A stretch of 64,000 bases of DNA from an uncultured Bacteroidia bacterium. Its GTDB lineage: Bacteria; Bacteroidota; Bacteroidia; Bacteroidales; Prolixibacteraceae. The first letter of the stretch is position 1, and each line of letters opens with the position of its first letter. Shown here in pieces: positions 28,512 to 38,300 of this stretch. A program made the position numbers and the translations under genes. Under the pieces are notes generated by a model. The model did no database searches. It had not been told where the DNA came from and saw only the letters and a program-made list of their open reading frames with translations. The DNA lies in contig CAIXCY010000220.1 of NCBI GenBank assembly GCA_903918045.1, forward strand, positions 1-64,000. Reading direction: 5' to 3'.

Positions 28512-29816
28512 ATGAAAAACAAGAAAATGTTATTCTTTGTTGCAGCGCTTCTGGTATTAGGTGTGTCTGCATGCAAAAAAAGTACAAGCGATTTAATTGA
28601 TGCAACGGCGAATTATCCAAAACCTCCGGCAAACTATGTTAAAAGTCAGAATCTGACAGGAGTGTTAAAAGGGACATTGAAACAGGATTCGACCTATTAC
28701 ATGACAGGAGATATTGCCGTGAAACGTGGTGATACACTGGCTGTTCAGCAGGGCGCCACCATCATCGTAAAGGGAAATTATCAATTTCAGATTTCGGGAA
28801 CCTTATTGTGTCTGGGAACGGAGGCAAAACAAATCACATTTACTTCAAACAGTACGACTAAATTATCAGATGTTGCCCTTAACAAGGGGCAGTGGGGCGG
28901 ATTTATTTTCGATTCAACGGCTGTCTATGTTTATGTGAAGTATACACATGTAAATTTCACAGGCGGGCCTGATTCTGGTGGAAGTCCTCAGGCAACTTTT
29001 GATGTTGAAGGTAGTCAGACTTATAATGGCAATGCCCATATAGTCGTCGAGGATTCCTGGTTTTTTGGCGGCGTTGATGATGGTATCCATTTGGCCGGAA
29101 ATATCACTGCAAGTATCAAAAGAAATGTATTGCAGCATCTGGGAGGCCCCGATGGTGAAACGATGAATATCAAGAAAGGGGTAAAGGGGGATATCGCTTA
29201 TAACTATATCTGGAGCGCCGCCAATAACGGGATTAAACTGGAAACCGGTTCTATCCTTGTACCACAAACCAACATGAATATTTTCAACAACACGATTGTC
29301 GATGGCGGATGGCGTAAGGTTGGTGAAGCAACAAATTCGATTCTGATTGATAAATGGACCCGCGCCAATATCTTTAATAACTTAATGGTAGGTAACAATA
29401 CGGGCATCAACATTACAAAGAAGGCAGATACGTTGAATTGTACCTATGGATATAACCTTATTTTTGCAATTAACAGCGCTTCTGCTCCCTGGATCTATCC
29501 TGAAGGTGCTTTCAGTAAAAAACAATCTACAGATATTACCGGCGCCACGACCGATTTATGTAATTCAGTATTTACCTCCTGGGTTTCTCCAACCACAACG
29601 CTACCTGATATGACAATTACAGACGGAGATGTGCCAAGTCTAAAATCAGGTTCTCCTGCCATCGGAAAAGGGATCGTTTCTGCCGCATTTACCTATTATA
29701 TTACCTCTCCTGATGGTAAACAAGGGAGCGCTGACATTGTAAATAAAGATATGGGCGCTTTTCCAACTGATGGTTCCGGAAATAAACATATGCCTACAAG
29801 TCAACCAGTTCAGTAA
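28512..29816 (+). CDS. Right-handed beta-helix lipoprotein
   Basis: This 434-residue surface or periplasmic lipoprotein has lipobox GVSAC (Cys21) followed by Lys-Lys. It has a parallel beta-helix: regular turns such as TLAVQQGATIIVKGNYQFQISGTLLCLGT, HIVVEDSWFFGGVDDGIHLAGN, NIFNNTIVDGGWRKV and ANIFNNLMVGNNTGINITKKAD. No pectate-lyase catalytic set is obvious, so enzyme activity is not claimed. It lies 32 bp after the TonB receptor and probably acts as its accessory or ligand-handling protein. Confidence 0.85.
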   Translation: MKNKKMLFFVAALLVLGVSACKKSTSDLIDATANYPKPPANYVKSQNLTGVLKGTLKQDSTYYMTGDIAVKRGDTLAVQQGATIIVKGNYQFQISGTLLCLGTEAKQITFTSNSTTKLSDVALNKGQWGGFIFDSTAVYVYVKYTHVNFTGGPDSGGSPQATFDVEGSQTYNGNAHIVVEDSWFFGGVDDGIHLAGNITASIKRNVLQHLGGPDGETMNIKKGVKGDIAYNYIWSAANNGIKLETGSILVPQTNMNIFNNTIVDGGWRKVGEATNSILIDKWTRANIFNNLMVGNNTGINITKKADTLNCTYGYNLIFAINSASAPWIYPEGAFSKKQSTDITGATTDLCNSVFTSWVSPTTTLPDMTITDGDVPSLKSGSPAIGKGIVSAAFTYYITSPDGKQGSADIVNKDMGAFPTDGSGNKHMPTSQPVQ

Positions 29817-29834
29817 TCTTATTTAAGCTATAAA

Positions 29835-30851
29835 ATGAAAAAAATATCAATATTCGTTGCGGCTGTTTTAGTTGCTGGATCCGTATATTCAAAACCTGCC
29901 ACAAAGGGAGGATTTAAGATTGTCAATAAAATTCAACTCGAAGGAGATGAGAAATGGGACTACCTCTTTTCCGACGATGCTGCCGGTTTATTGTATGTAT
30001 CACATGGAAATATGGTACAGGTGGTTGACGAAGCAAAGGGTGAAGTTGTTGGTAAAATTACGGGCGTTAACGGTGTTCATGGAATTGCCATTGATAAAGC
30101 CCTTAACAAAGGTTTTATCACCTGTGGAAAGGATTCTTCCGTTACTATTTTTGATACCAAGTCGCTGAAGGTTATAACCAAAGTTACAGTAACTGGTAAA
30201 GGTCCGGACGCTATCCTGTTTGATCCGTTCAGTAAAAATGTATTTGTATTCAATGGCAAATCAAATAACGCAACTGTAATCAATGCCGGGACCAATGCAA
30301 TAATTGCAACGATCCCGTTTGCCGGAAATCCTGAATTTCCGCAATCTGATGGTAAAGGGAAGGTCTTTGTCAACCTGGAAGATAACAGCAGCATTGCAGT
30401 TATTAACACAGTTACAAATAAGGTAGAAAAAGTTTGGCCTGTTGCTCCGGGTGAAGAGCCTACCGGTCTGGCATTGGATAACGAAACTCACCGGTTGTTC
30501 AGCGTGTGTAAAAACAAACTGATGATTATTGTTGATGCTGAAAACGGTAAAGTTGTCACTACTTTGCCTACGGGTGCAAAGACAGACGGTGCAGCATTCG
30601 ACCCATTGTTAAAATTCGCCTATAGCTCAAATGGCGAGGGAACTGTAACGGTTGTGAAAGAGGTTAATAAGGATACCTTCTCGGTTTTGGAAAACATCGT
30701 AACACAAAAGGGCGCCAAAACGATCACAATCAACAAAAACACACATCATATTTACCTGCCCACGGCAGAGTTTGAAACCGTTTCCGGATCAGAAAAGCCA
30801 AAATTACTCCCCGGATCGTTCATCATTCTGGATATTGTGCCACAGCAATAA
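29835..30851 (+). CDS. Exported YncE-like beta-propeller protein
   Basis: This 338-residue protein has a signal peptide (cleavage near SVYS) and seven-bladed YncE/gluconolactonase-like repeats: FSDDAAGLLYVSHGNMVQVVD, SSVTIFDTKSLKVI, NATVINAGTNAIIATI, SSIAVINTVTNKVEKV and RLFSVCKNKLMIIVDAENGKVV. The repeats carry the YVTN-like pattern. No catalytic residues are assigned; such propellers bind ligands or partners in the periplasm. It lies 18 bp after the beta-helix gene and is followed by a terminator, closing the TonB sub-operon. Confidence 0.87.
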   Translation: MKKISIFVAAVLVAGSVYSKPATKGGFKIVNKIQLEGDEKWDYLFSDDAAGLLYVSHGNMVQVVDEAKGEVVGKITGVNGVHGIAIDKALNKGFITCGKDSSVTIFDTKSLKVITKVTVTGKGPDAILFDPFSKNVFVFNGKSNNATVINAGTNAIIATIPFAGNPEFPQSDGKGKVFVNLEDNSSIAVINTVTNKVEKVWPVAPGEEPTGLALDNETHRLFSVCKNKLMIIVDAENGKVVTTLPTGAKTDGAAFDPLLKFAYSSNGEGTVTVVKEVNKDTFSVLENIVTQKGAKTITINKNTHHIYLPTAEFETVSGSEKPKLLPGSFIILDIVPQQ

Positions 30852-30893
30852 CCAATTATCCGATACCTTCTTAAGTATCAAATAACAGGTTTT

Positions 30894-30940
30894 AAACACC
30901 CATGGTTTTGAAAATTAAAAGTCAGCCATGGGTGTTTTTT
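30894..30940 (+). terminator. Terminator after the YncE-like gene
   Basis: AAACACCCATGG (30894-30905) pairs with CCATGGGTGTTT (30926-30937) around a 20-base loop and runs into TTTTTT. It separates the TonB operon from the phosphatase genes. Confidence 0.8.
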
Positions 30941-30971
30941 GTAAAATCCAATTTTAAAATAACTGCAAAAT

Positions 30972-31946
30972 ATGGAAAAAAATATCCTTGTCACTCTGTT
31001 GCTGGTATCCGCAATTTCCCTGATGTCGTTTGCGGAAACAAAAAATGAGGCAAATACAGCTGATTCAAAATCGGTTGTGACTTCCAAAACCTTCAAAAAG
31101 GGGTTTAACTTCATCATTGTTAGCGATTTCGGCTGGAATGGTCAGGGTCATCAACAGGAGGTTGCCGATCAGATGGGCAAAACAGCCGACAGCATCAGGG
31201 CTAAGTTCGTTGCCACGTGTGGCGATAATTTTCAGATAAGCGGGGTCGCTTCAACGCAGGATCCGTTATGGATGGCAAACTTCGAAAATGTTTACAAATC
31301 AAACTCACTTCAGGTCGAATGGTTCCCAGTCCTGGGCAATCACGATTACAAAGGGAACACGCAAGCTGAAATTGATTATTCAAAAATCAGTCGCCGGTGG
31401 AGGATGACTGATCACTATTACACCTTTGTAAGAAAAGTAAATGAATCAGTTTCTGCTCGTTTTATTTTTCTTGATACCCCTCCCCTTGTAGAAGAGTATC
31501 AAAATAAACCGGAGGGATATCCTGATGTGGCTAAACAGGATACTGCAAAGGAGATCAAATGGTTAAAAGAGATTTTGTCAAATTCCAAAGAGCAGTGGAT
31601 CCTTGTTTTTGGTCATCATCCAATTTATTCAGCAAGTAAGACCCATGGAAATACAAAGGAGATGATCGGCCGTGTAAAACCACTTTTAGAACAATATAAT
31701 GCCCAGTTTTACTTTTGCGGGCACGATCATGATCTTCAGCATTTGCACGAAAAAGGGGGTAAAGTCGATTATATCGTAACGGGTACGGGTGGTGAAACGC
31801 GTCCATGCAGTACAAACGAATTGTCTGTTTACAGCGAATCGGTACCTGCATTCTCGGTTGTTTCGTTGAAAGGAGACAGTATAAGCGTCAATTTTGTGGG
31901 TACAGAAGGTAATATTATTCACAGCTTCAGCAGAAGTTTTAAATAA
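30972..31946 (+). CDS. ACP5-like metallophosphatase (first of a tandem pair)
   Basis: This 324-residue exported protein (signal peptide near LMSFAET) has the fold of mammalian-type purple acid phosphatase ACP5. Metal-site motifs are VSDFGWNG, CGDNFQISG, GNHDY, GHHPIYS and CGHDHDLQHL. In ACP5 the corresponding segment is GDNFYFTG, whose Tyr binds Fe(III); here the Tyr is Gln. The other metal ligands are kept, so phosphomonoesterase activity is likely, perhaps with a different metal pair. It is 12 bp from a diverged copy and downstream of a TonB receptor operon, suggesting extracytoplasmic phosphate release. Confidence 0.88.
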   Translation: MEKNILVTLLLVSAISLMSFAETKNEANTADSKSVVTSKTFKKGFNFIIVSDFGWNGQGHQQEVADQMGKTADSIRAKFVATCGDNFQISGVASTQDPLWMANFENVYKSNSLQVEWFPVLGNHDYKGNTQAEIDYSKISRRWRMTDHYYTFVRKVNESVSARFIFLDTPPLVEEYQNKPEGYPDVAKQDTAKEIKWLKEILSNSKEQWILVFGHHPIYSASKTHGNTKEMIGRVKPLLEQYNAQFYFCGHDHDLQHLHEKGGKVDYIVTGTGGETRPCSTNELSVYSESVPAFSVVSLKGDSISVNFVGTEGNIIHSFSRSFK

Positions 31947-31958
31947 AATAATAGAGAT

Positions 31959-32903
31959 ATGAACCATTTTCTGAGTGTTTTTTCGATCCTGTTTTTGATT
32001 GTTATTTCAGTAAAGGGGCAGGTTCTTGTCAATCCTGAAAAGCTTCCCTCGAATGCATTAAACTTTTTAGTTGCAAGCGATATGGGTAGAAAAGGGGTAT
32101 CTGAGCAAAAAAATATCGCTGTCTTGATGGGAGAAGAGGCAAAATTTAATTTGATCGATTTCATTGCAATTGCAGGGGATCCAATTCACGATAACGGCGT
32201 TAAAAGCACGGATGACAGCGAATGGAAGGACAAATTTGAAAATATCTATACCGCATCCTCTTTAATGAATATCCCCTGGTATGTAGTTTCCGGTAATCAC
32301 GAATATCATGGCAGTGTACAGGCAGTTTTAGATTATTCGAAGCTTTCAACCCGATGGAAAGCTCCGGCCAGGTATTTCTCTCTCGAGAGAAGCATTGGAA
32401 AAACCGGGGATAAATGTTTGTTTGTATTTATTGATACAGCCCCACTCATCGACAAATACCGGGCAGACAGCAGTTATTCTGATGCGGGAAAACAGGATTT
32501 CGGGAAACAACTTAAATGGATTGATTCAACGCTTGTTTCTTCAAACGACCGCTGGAAAATAGTTATTGGCCACCACCCAGTCTATGCCGATACTGATAAA
32601 GCGGTATCAGAACGCACCGATATGCAAAAAAGGCTGGGAACTCTGCTTGAAGATCGGAAAGCTGATCTGTATATTTGCGGACATATCCATAATTTTCAAC
32701 ATTTAAAACCGGAGGGCAAAACGGTGAATTATGTTGTCAATTCCTCCGCTTCTCAATCCAGAAAGGTAAATAAAACAGATGGCACCCTCTTTTGTAATCC
32801 AAACCCCGGTTTCACACTTTGTTCTGTAACAAATGTAAACCTGACGTTTTCCTTCATAGACCATACAGGACAAACAGTGTATCAGTATTCAATTAAAAAA
32901 TAA
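31959..32903 (+). CDS. ACP5-like metallophosphatase (second of a tandem pair)
   Basis: This 314-residue exported paralogue of the preceding gene has the same order of motifs: VASDMGRKG, AGDPIHDNG, GNHEYHG, GHHPVYAD and CGHIHNFQHL. The ACP5 Tyr ligand position is His here, and the conserved Asn of GDN is Pro, so it differs from both ACP5 and its neighbour. A signal peptide ends near SVKGQ. The duplicates have diverged enough that distinct substrates or metals are plausible. About 165 bp of AT-rich sequence separates it from the efflux operon. Confidence 0.86.
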   Translation: MNHFLSVFSILFLIVISVKGQVLVNPEKLPSNALNFLVASDMGRKGVSEQKNIAVLMGEEAKFNLIDFIAIAGDPIHDNGVKSTDDSEWKDKFENIYTASSLMNIPWYVVSGNHEYHGSVQAVLDYSKLSTRWKAPARYFSLERSIGKTGDKCLFVFIDTAPLIDKYRADSSYSDAGKQDFGKQLKWIDSTLVSSNDRWKIVIGHHPVYADTDKAVSERTDMQKRLGTLLEDRKADLYICGHIHNFQHLKPEGKTVNYVVNSSASQSRKVNKTDGTLFCNPNPGFTLCSVTNVNLTFSFIDHTGQTVYQYSIKK

Positions 32904-33068
32904 TTTTTTTAAACCACGATCAGCATAAGATACTGTTTGAAATTTACAATTCGATTTTAGATGGAAGTTTATGAAAGTGAAAAGAAGAAATAAAGAATTT
33001 TAACAATAATGATATATTTCTATCTTTACCCAATTATTACTAATTTCATTATCCGGGACAAATAAGCA

Positions 33069-34301
33069 ATGATTAAAAACATTTTTTGCACCGTTTTTTT
33101 GGTTTTTCTGATTTTTGAAAAATCTCATGCTCAATCACTTGATAGTTTTATTAATTCAGGTCTTAAAAACAGTCCATTACTTTATGATTTCAATAATCAG
33201 CAACTTTCAGGTAAATTGGACAGCCTGTTGCTGCTTGCTTCATTTAAACCGCAAATCAATCAACTTACCCAGGCTGTCCACTACCCTACCGGTTCTGACT
33301 GGGGCTATGATGCCGCGATAACAAATGGCGGGAATTACGCTGCATTACTAAATATTACTCAAACGTTATTCTCGAAAAAGCGGATTAATGGTCAACTTCA
33401 AACCATTGATTTGCTGAATCAAACGTTAAAACTAAATGCCAAAATAACGGTCCTGGACCTGAAAAAAAGTATTTCGGCCCAATATCTCACTGCATATGCC
33501 GATTTCGTCCAATATAATTTTAATAAATCGATCCTTCAACAGCTCACAAATGAACAATCAACTATTAAAGCGTTAGTTGACAAAGGGGTGTACCTTGTGA
33601 CTGATTTTATGAATCTGCAAATTATGATAAAGGCTCAGGGAATTACCTGCTCACAGTCATATAATCAGCTTAAAAATGATGTATCGCTGCTTAACTTCCT
33701 TTGCGGCATTACAGGTCAGGGGGAATTTAACCTGACAAAACCTGAGCTCACCCTCCAAAATAATATAAATCCCGAAAGTTCTCCGGTTTATGCCCAGTTC
33801 CGTATTGATAGTTTAAAAAACATTAACAGCCGACAGCTAATAGACCTGAATTACCGTCCAAAGATCAATGTTTTTGCCGATGGCGGATTTAATTCAATTG
33901 CTCCTTCAAATATTCCGCATAACCTTGGAGTAAGTGCGGGGATAAACTTCACAGTTCCGATTTACGATGGGAAACAACGCAAATTGCAATACAATAAGAT
34001 AGATCTGGCTGAGAATACACGAATTTATTATCGTCGTTATTATTCTTCGCAATACAGGATGCAATATGATCAGTTAAATAATCAGTTAGTTATGACCGAT
34101 CAGCTGTTAACGGAGATTAAAAATCAATTATCAGATCAGGAACGGCTTATTGAACTCTATCGTATTGAATTAGAGAAAGGGATAGTCCGGTTTCTTGATT
34201 TCATAACCGTTTTTAACAATTATACAGCTACCAAAATCACCTTTCTTGTTACGGAGATGAATCGGCTCCAAATTATCAACCAATTGAATTACCTCAAATG
34301 A
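33069..34301 (+). CDS. TolC-like outer-membrane efflux protein
   Basis: This 410-residue protein has a signal peptide (cleavage near SHAQS) and two long helical outer-membrane-efflux repeats: NGGNYAALLNITQTLFSKKRINGQLQ region and LNYRPKINVFADGGFNS then GVSAGINFTVPIYDGKQR. It forms the outer channel of the tripartite RND pump with the next two genes; the adaptor start overlaps its stop by 4 bp, implying translational coupling. Confidence 0.9.
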   Translation: MIKNIFCTVFLVFLIFEKSHAQSLDSFINSGLKNSPLLYDFNNQQLSGKLDSLLLLASFKPQINQLTQAVHYPTGSDWGYDAAITNGGNYAALLNITQTLFSKKRINGQLQTIDLLNQTLKLNAKITVLDLKKSISAQYLTAYADFVQYNFNKSILQQLTNEQSTIKALVDKGVYLVTDFMNLQIMIKAQGITCSQSYNQLKNDVSLLNFLCGITGQGEFNLTKPELTLQNNINPESSPVYAQFRIDSLKNINSRQLIDLNYRPKINVFADGGFNSIAPSNIPHNLGVSAGINFTVPIYDGKQRKLQYNKIDLAENTRIYYRRYYSSQYRMQYDQLNNQLVMTDQLLTEIKNQLSDQERLIELYRIELEKGIVRFLDFITVFNNYTATKITFLVTEMNRLQIINQLNYLK

Positions 34302-35221
34302 GCAAAATCAGAGCCATTTTGGCGACACTATTATCCATTCAGTTAATTAGTTGTGGCGATGGCGCTGCGACAAAACAGGAAGAGGCTCCGGTAAAGGTTT
34401 CCACTCCGGTCACAATCACAACGATCCAAACTTCCCCTATTAGCGAAATGATAAGTTTCAATGCAGTGTCAGTTTATCAACGCAAAAATATTGTAAAATC
34501 AAATATTACCGGTTATATCGACAAATCATTTGTAAATCAGGGAGAAATCGTAAAAATCGGACAACCTTTGTATGCTGTTAAAACCAAGGAAGGGGATGCA
34601 TTGAGTAAATTTTCAGCCAGGGATTCAACCCTGAATTTTAAGAGTAAACTTACGATTTTTTCTCCGGCTTCAGGGGTTATTATCGAGGCAACCAGGCAAA
34701 CCAACGATTACATTGCCGATGGGGAACAGCTTTGTATTCTTGCCTCGCAAAGCAGCTTTGTATTTATTCTGAATGTACCATTTGAGCAAAATAAATTTGC
34801 TGCAGTGGGTAAAAAATGTACCATTCTCCTCCCCGATTCGACTCTTTTGTCCGGAACGATTTCGGGTAAACTGTCTACTGTGGACCCCGTCTCTCAAACT
34901 CAGAGTTTTATTGTAAAACCGGTCGTAAACACGATTCTGCCTGAAAATCTGTCGGTCTTGGTACAAATTATTAAAAGTTCCAAATCAAATGCCCCCGTTC
35001 TTGATAAGGCGTGCGTACTTTCGGATGAAACAATGGAGAATTTCTGGGTAATGAAACTTATCAACGATACAATTGCTTTGAAAACAGCCATTAAACCCGG
35101 AATTACTGCCGGTAATCAGGTAGAGATTCTCTCTCCTCTCTTTTCTCCAAACGACAGAATCATAAATAAAGGAAATTATGGTTTGTCGGATACTGCCTAC
35201 GTGAAAATAATTCAACACTGA
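34298..35221 (+). CDS. RND efflux periplasmic adaptor (membrane fusion lipoprotein)
   Basis: This 307-residue lipoprotein has lipobox QLISC (Cys19). A biotinyl-lipoyl-like half domain (KSNITGYIDKSFVNQGEIVKIGQPLYAVKT and the counterpart SPASGVIIEATRQTNDYIADGEQLCILA) surrounds a very short helical hairpin; a beta-barrel and membrane-proximal domain follow. The hairpin is much shorter than in AcrA. It sits between TolC-like and RND genes in one operon. Confidence 0.9.
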   Translation: MSKIRAILATLLSIQLISCGDGAATKQEEAPVKVSTPVTITTIQTSPISEMISFNAVSVYQRKNIVKSNITGYIDKSFVNQGEIVKIGQPLYAVKTKEGDALSKFSARDSTLNFKSKLTIFSPASGVIIEATRQTNDYIADGEQLCILASQSSFVFILNVPFEQNKFAAVGKKCTILLPDSTLLSGTISGKLSTVDPVSQTQSFIVKPVVNTILPENLSVLVQIIKSSKSNAPVLDKACVLSDETMENFWVMKLINDTIALKTAIKPGITAGNQVEILSPLFSPNDRIINKGNYGLSDTAYVKIIQH

Positions 35222-35225
35222 CCCG

Positions 35226-38200
35226 ATGAGAGATTTTTTCGTTTCCCATAAGAATCCGGTTATTGTCATCCTTGTGATCATTCTGGCGGCAGGGATTTTC
35301 TGTTATTCCAGGATGCAGTCTTCACTATTTCCCGAGGTTACTTTTCCAAAGATTAAGATAATCGCAGATAGTGGATTACAACCAATCGGAAAGATGATGG
35401 TTACTGTCACTAAACCGCTCGAAAACGCCATAAAGCGGGTTCCCAACCTGAAAATAGTCCGTAGTATAACCAGTCGCGGAAATTGCGAAATTTCAGCGTT
35501 TATGGAGTGGAGTGCTGATATTGACCTGAGTAAACAACAGATCGAATCATCCATCAATCAAATAAAGAATGATTTACCGCCAGGAACAAATTTGTCGGTT
35601 GAAAAAATGAACCCTTCGATCCTTCCGGTAATTGGCTATGTTATTGAAGGTAAGGGACGCAGCAATATCGAGTTGAATCAAATTGCCAACTATACCATTA
35701 AACCGTTTCTTTCACAGGCACAAGGGGTGGCTGAGGTTTGGGTTATTGGCGGAAAAACCAAGGAGTATCATATTGAGCTCCATGCCCAAAAAATGGCTGC
35801 ATTGGGTATCACTCCTGCAAAAATCACTACTGCTTTAAGTCAGACCAATTTCATTAGCAGTAACGGTTATCTTACCGACTATAACAGACTCTATCTTACT
35901 GTTACAGACGCAAATGTTCAAAATCTCGAAGACCTTGAAAATCTGATTATCAGTAATGATGGGAAGCGCGTCTTGCAACTCAAAGATATTGGAACCATAA
36001 AGATTGCTGAACAGACTCAATACGTGAGGATCAACGCCAATGGAAAAAGTGCGATTCTGATGGCAGTGATAAAACAGCCAAATGCCAATCTCATTGAAGT
36101 TACCGATGGGGTATCAGAGAAAATAGCGGAGCTTAATAACCATATTTTGCCAAAGGATGTTAAGCTTAGCCCTTATTACGTTCAGGCTGATTTTGTTCAC
36201 GATTCAATAAAAAGCGTAAGTGACAGCCTTTGGATTGGACTTCTGCTGGCTATTCTGGTCGCTTTTGTCTTTCTCCGGTCATTAAAATCAAGCGCTGTAA
36301 TTCTGGTTACGATTCCCATCACCCTCTCCTTAACGATGGTCGTACTTTATGTCATTGGTTATAACTTTAATATCATGACATTAGGCGCAATAGCTGCGAG
36401 TATCGGTTTAATCATTGATGATGCAATAGTCGTTGTAGAGCAGATCCACCGGACGCATGAAGAGTTTCCTGAAAAACCGACCAAAGAGTTGATAAGCGGA
36501 TCCATTGGCTTCCTTTTACCCGCTATGATTGGTTCATCCATAAGTACCATTGTGATCTTTCTTCCTTTTATAATATTGAGTGGTGTGGCAGGCGCCTATT
36601 TCAAGATCCTTACCAACACCATGATGATCACTCTGATATGCTCATTTTTAGTAACCTGGATTGGTTTGCCTGTCATCTATCTCTTCTTTTCCGGAAAAAC
36701 AAATAGTGTGGTGCAACCTCATCCTGAAACACATAAAAGAACGAGTAAATGGATCTCCTATTTTATTTTTAAACCCTATTTAAGTTTTGCCTTTATTGCC
36801 TTTCTTCTTCTTTCCGTTTATTTTATCTCGGGGCGGCTTCAGACCGGGTTTCTTCCTGAGATGGACGAAGGGAGCATTGTACTCGATTACACTTCACCCC
36901 CTGGAACATCATTGCAGCAAACTGATCGGATGCTGCGAGAAGTAGAGAAGCTCTTCCCTTCGGTACCGGAGATTGAGACTTATTCGAGAAGGACAGGGAC
37001 ACAAATGGGATTTTTCATCACCGAACCGAATTATGGAGATTACCTGATTCAACTTAAAAAGGATAGAAACAGATCGACAGAAGATGTCATTGATGAGATA
37101 CGCCGAAAGGTTGAATCGTCACAACCTGCCCTTAAGATAGATTTTGGACAGGTGATCGGTGACATGCTTGGCGATCTGATGAGTTCAACAAAACCGATAG
37201 AGATTAAGATATATGGAGACAATGTTAATATTCTCCAGGATCTTGCAAAAAAAGTGGCGAAAATAACCTCTGAAGTGGAAGGAACTGCAGATGTATTTAA
37301 TGGTATTACAATTGCGGGCCCCTCTATAAATCTGGAGCCCGATCATAAGAAGCTTGCATTATTGGGGATAACACCGGCAGATTTTCAAAATCAACTTCAA
37401 ACACAACTCGAAGGTGTAATTGTGGGTAATATTTATGAAAAAGAGCAGTTAACTGCAGTGCGAATGGTATATCCTGATGCGGTAAACACATCCCTCGAGA
37501 AATTAAAACAAGGGGCTATTTTCCTTCCGGAGGGGAAACTTCAGCCGCTTGCCCAACTTGCACATATCACCGTTGATGCCGGAAATGCAGAGATTGACCG
37601 CGAGAATCTGCAGAGTATGATTCCTGTTACTGCCAGATTAAACAACCGCGATCTTGGCAATGTAATGAAAGATTTACAACATGAAATACAATCCAAAATA
37701 AATTTGCCACAGGGATATCATATCACTTATGGCGGAGCTTTTGAAGAGCAACAGAAATCGTTCAGTGAATTACTGATTATTTTGATCACCTCTGTGCTGC
37801 TTGTCTTTGCCACGATGCTCTTCCTCTTTAAGGAATTTCATGTTGCCCTGCTGATTGTTTTACTGGCCGCATTAGGGATGTCCGGAAGTATGATCGCCCT
37901 TTACATCACAAATACAGCGCTAAATGTAGGTAGCTATACCGGTATTATAATGATTATCGGTATCATCGGTGAAAACGCAATCTTCACCTTCCTTCAGTTT
38001 GAACAAACACTGAAAACTTCCACTACCGATGGTGCAATAGTTTATGCAATCTCAACACGCCTTCGGCCAAAACTAATGACAGCATTGGGTGCAATAATCG
38101 CCCTCTCTCCCATTGCATTAGGGATAGGTACCGGCGCCCAGCTACATCAGCCGTTGGCAATTGCTGTTATTGGTGGTTTTATTGTTGCTCTGCCATTGTT

Positions 38201-38270
38201 GCTAATTGTTTACCCATCAATGCTGAGAATAATGTTTAAAAATCATCATATTCATACGATTCATTTTTAA
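35226..38270 (+). CDS. RND family efflux permease
   Basis: This 1014-residue inner-membrane proton-driven transporter has twelve predicted transmembrane helices in two repeats, with large periplasmic loops after TM1 and TM7. The TM4 segment IGLIIDDAIVVVE carries the two aspartates of the proton relay. The N-terminal MQSSLFPEVTFPKIKI and the porter segments (NIELNQIANYTIKPFLSQAQGVAEVWVIGG) match the AcrB/CusA superfamily. I cannot tell drug from metal substrate from sequence alone; no CusA-type Met triad was identified. It follows the adaptor after 4 bp. Confidence 0.93.
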   Translation: MRDFFVSHKNPVIVILVIILAAGIFCYSRMQSSLFPEVTFPKIKIIADSGLQPIGKMMVTVTKPLENAIKRVPNLKIVRSITSRGNCEISAFMEWSADIDLSKQQIESSINQIKNDLPPGTNLSVEKMNPSILPVIGYVIEGKGRSNIELNQIANYTIKPFLSQAQGVAEVWVIGGKTKEYHIELHAQKMAALGITPAKITTALSQTNFISSNGYLTDYNRLYLTVTDANVQNLEDLENLIISNDGKRVLQLKDIGTIKIAEQTQYVRINANGKSAILMAVIKQPNANLIEVTDGVSEKIAELNNHILPKDVKLSPYYVQADFVHDSIKSVSDSLWIGLLLAILVAFVFLRSLKSSAVILVTIPITLSLTMVVLYVIGYNFNIMTLGAIAASIGLIIDDAIVVVEQIHRTHEEFPEKPTKELISGSIGFLLPAMIGSSISTIVIFLPFIILSGVAGAYFKILTNTMMITLICSFLVTWIGLPVIYLFFSGKTNSVVQPHPETHKRTSKWISYFIFKPYLSFAFIAFLLLSVYFISGRLQTGFLPEMDEGSIVLDYTSPPGTSLQQTDRMLREVEKLFPSVPEIETYSRRTGTQMGFFITEPNYGDYLIQLKKDRNRSTEDVIDEIRRKVESSQPALKIDFGQVIGDMLGDLMSSTKPIEIKIYGDNVNILQDLAKKVAKITSEVEGTADVFNGITIAGPSINLEPDHKKLALLGITPADFQNQLQTQLEGVIVGNIYEKEQLTAVRMVYPDAVNTSLEKLKQGAIFLPEGKLQPLAQLAHITVDAGNAEIDRENLQSMIPVTARLNNRDLGNVMKDLQHEIQSKINLPQGYHITYGGAFEEQQKSFSELLIILITSVLLVFATMLFLFKEFHVALLIVLLAALGMSGSMIALYITNTALNVGSYTGIIMIIGIIGENAIFTFLQFEQTLKTSTTDGAIVYAISTRLRPKLMTALGAIIALSPIALGIGTGAQLHQPLAIAVIGGFIVALPLLLIVYPSMLRIMFKNHHIHTIHF

Positions 38271-38300
38271 TCCGGATTTAAAAATCTTCCATAAGGTTGG

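Noticed and set aside
32904-33068. Promoter of the efflux operon
   Set aside because: The 165-bp gap is AT-rich but no TAnnTTTG box in a sensible position was found, so I did not list one.
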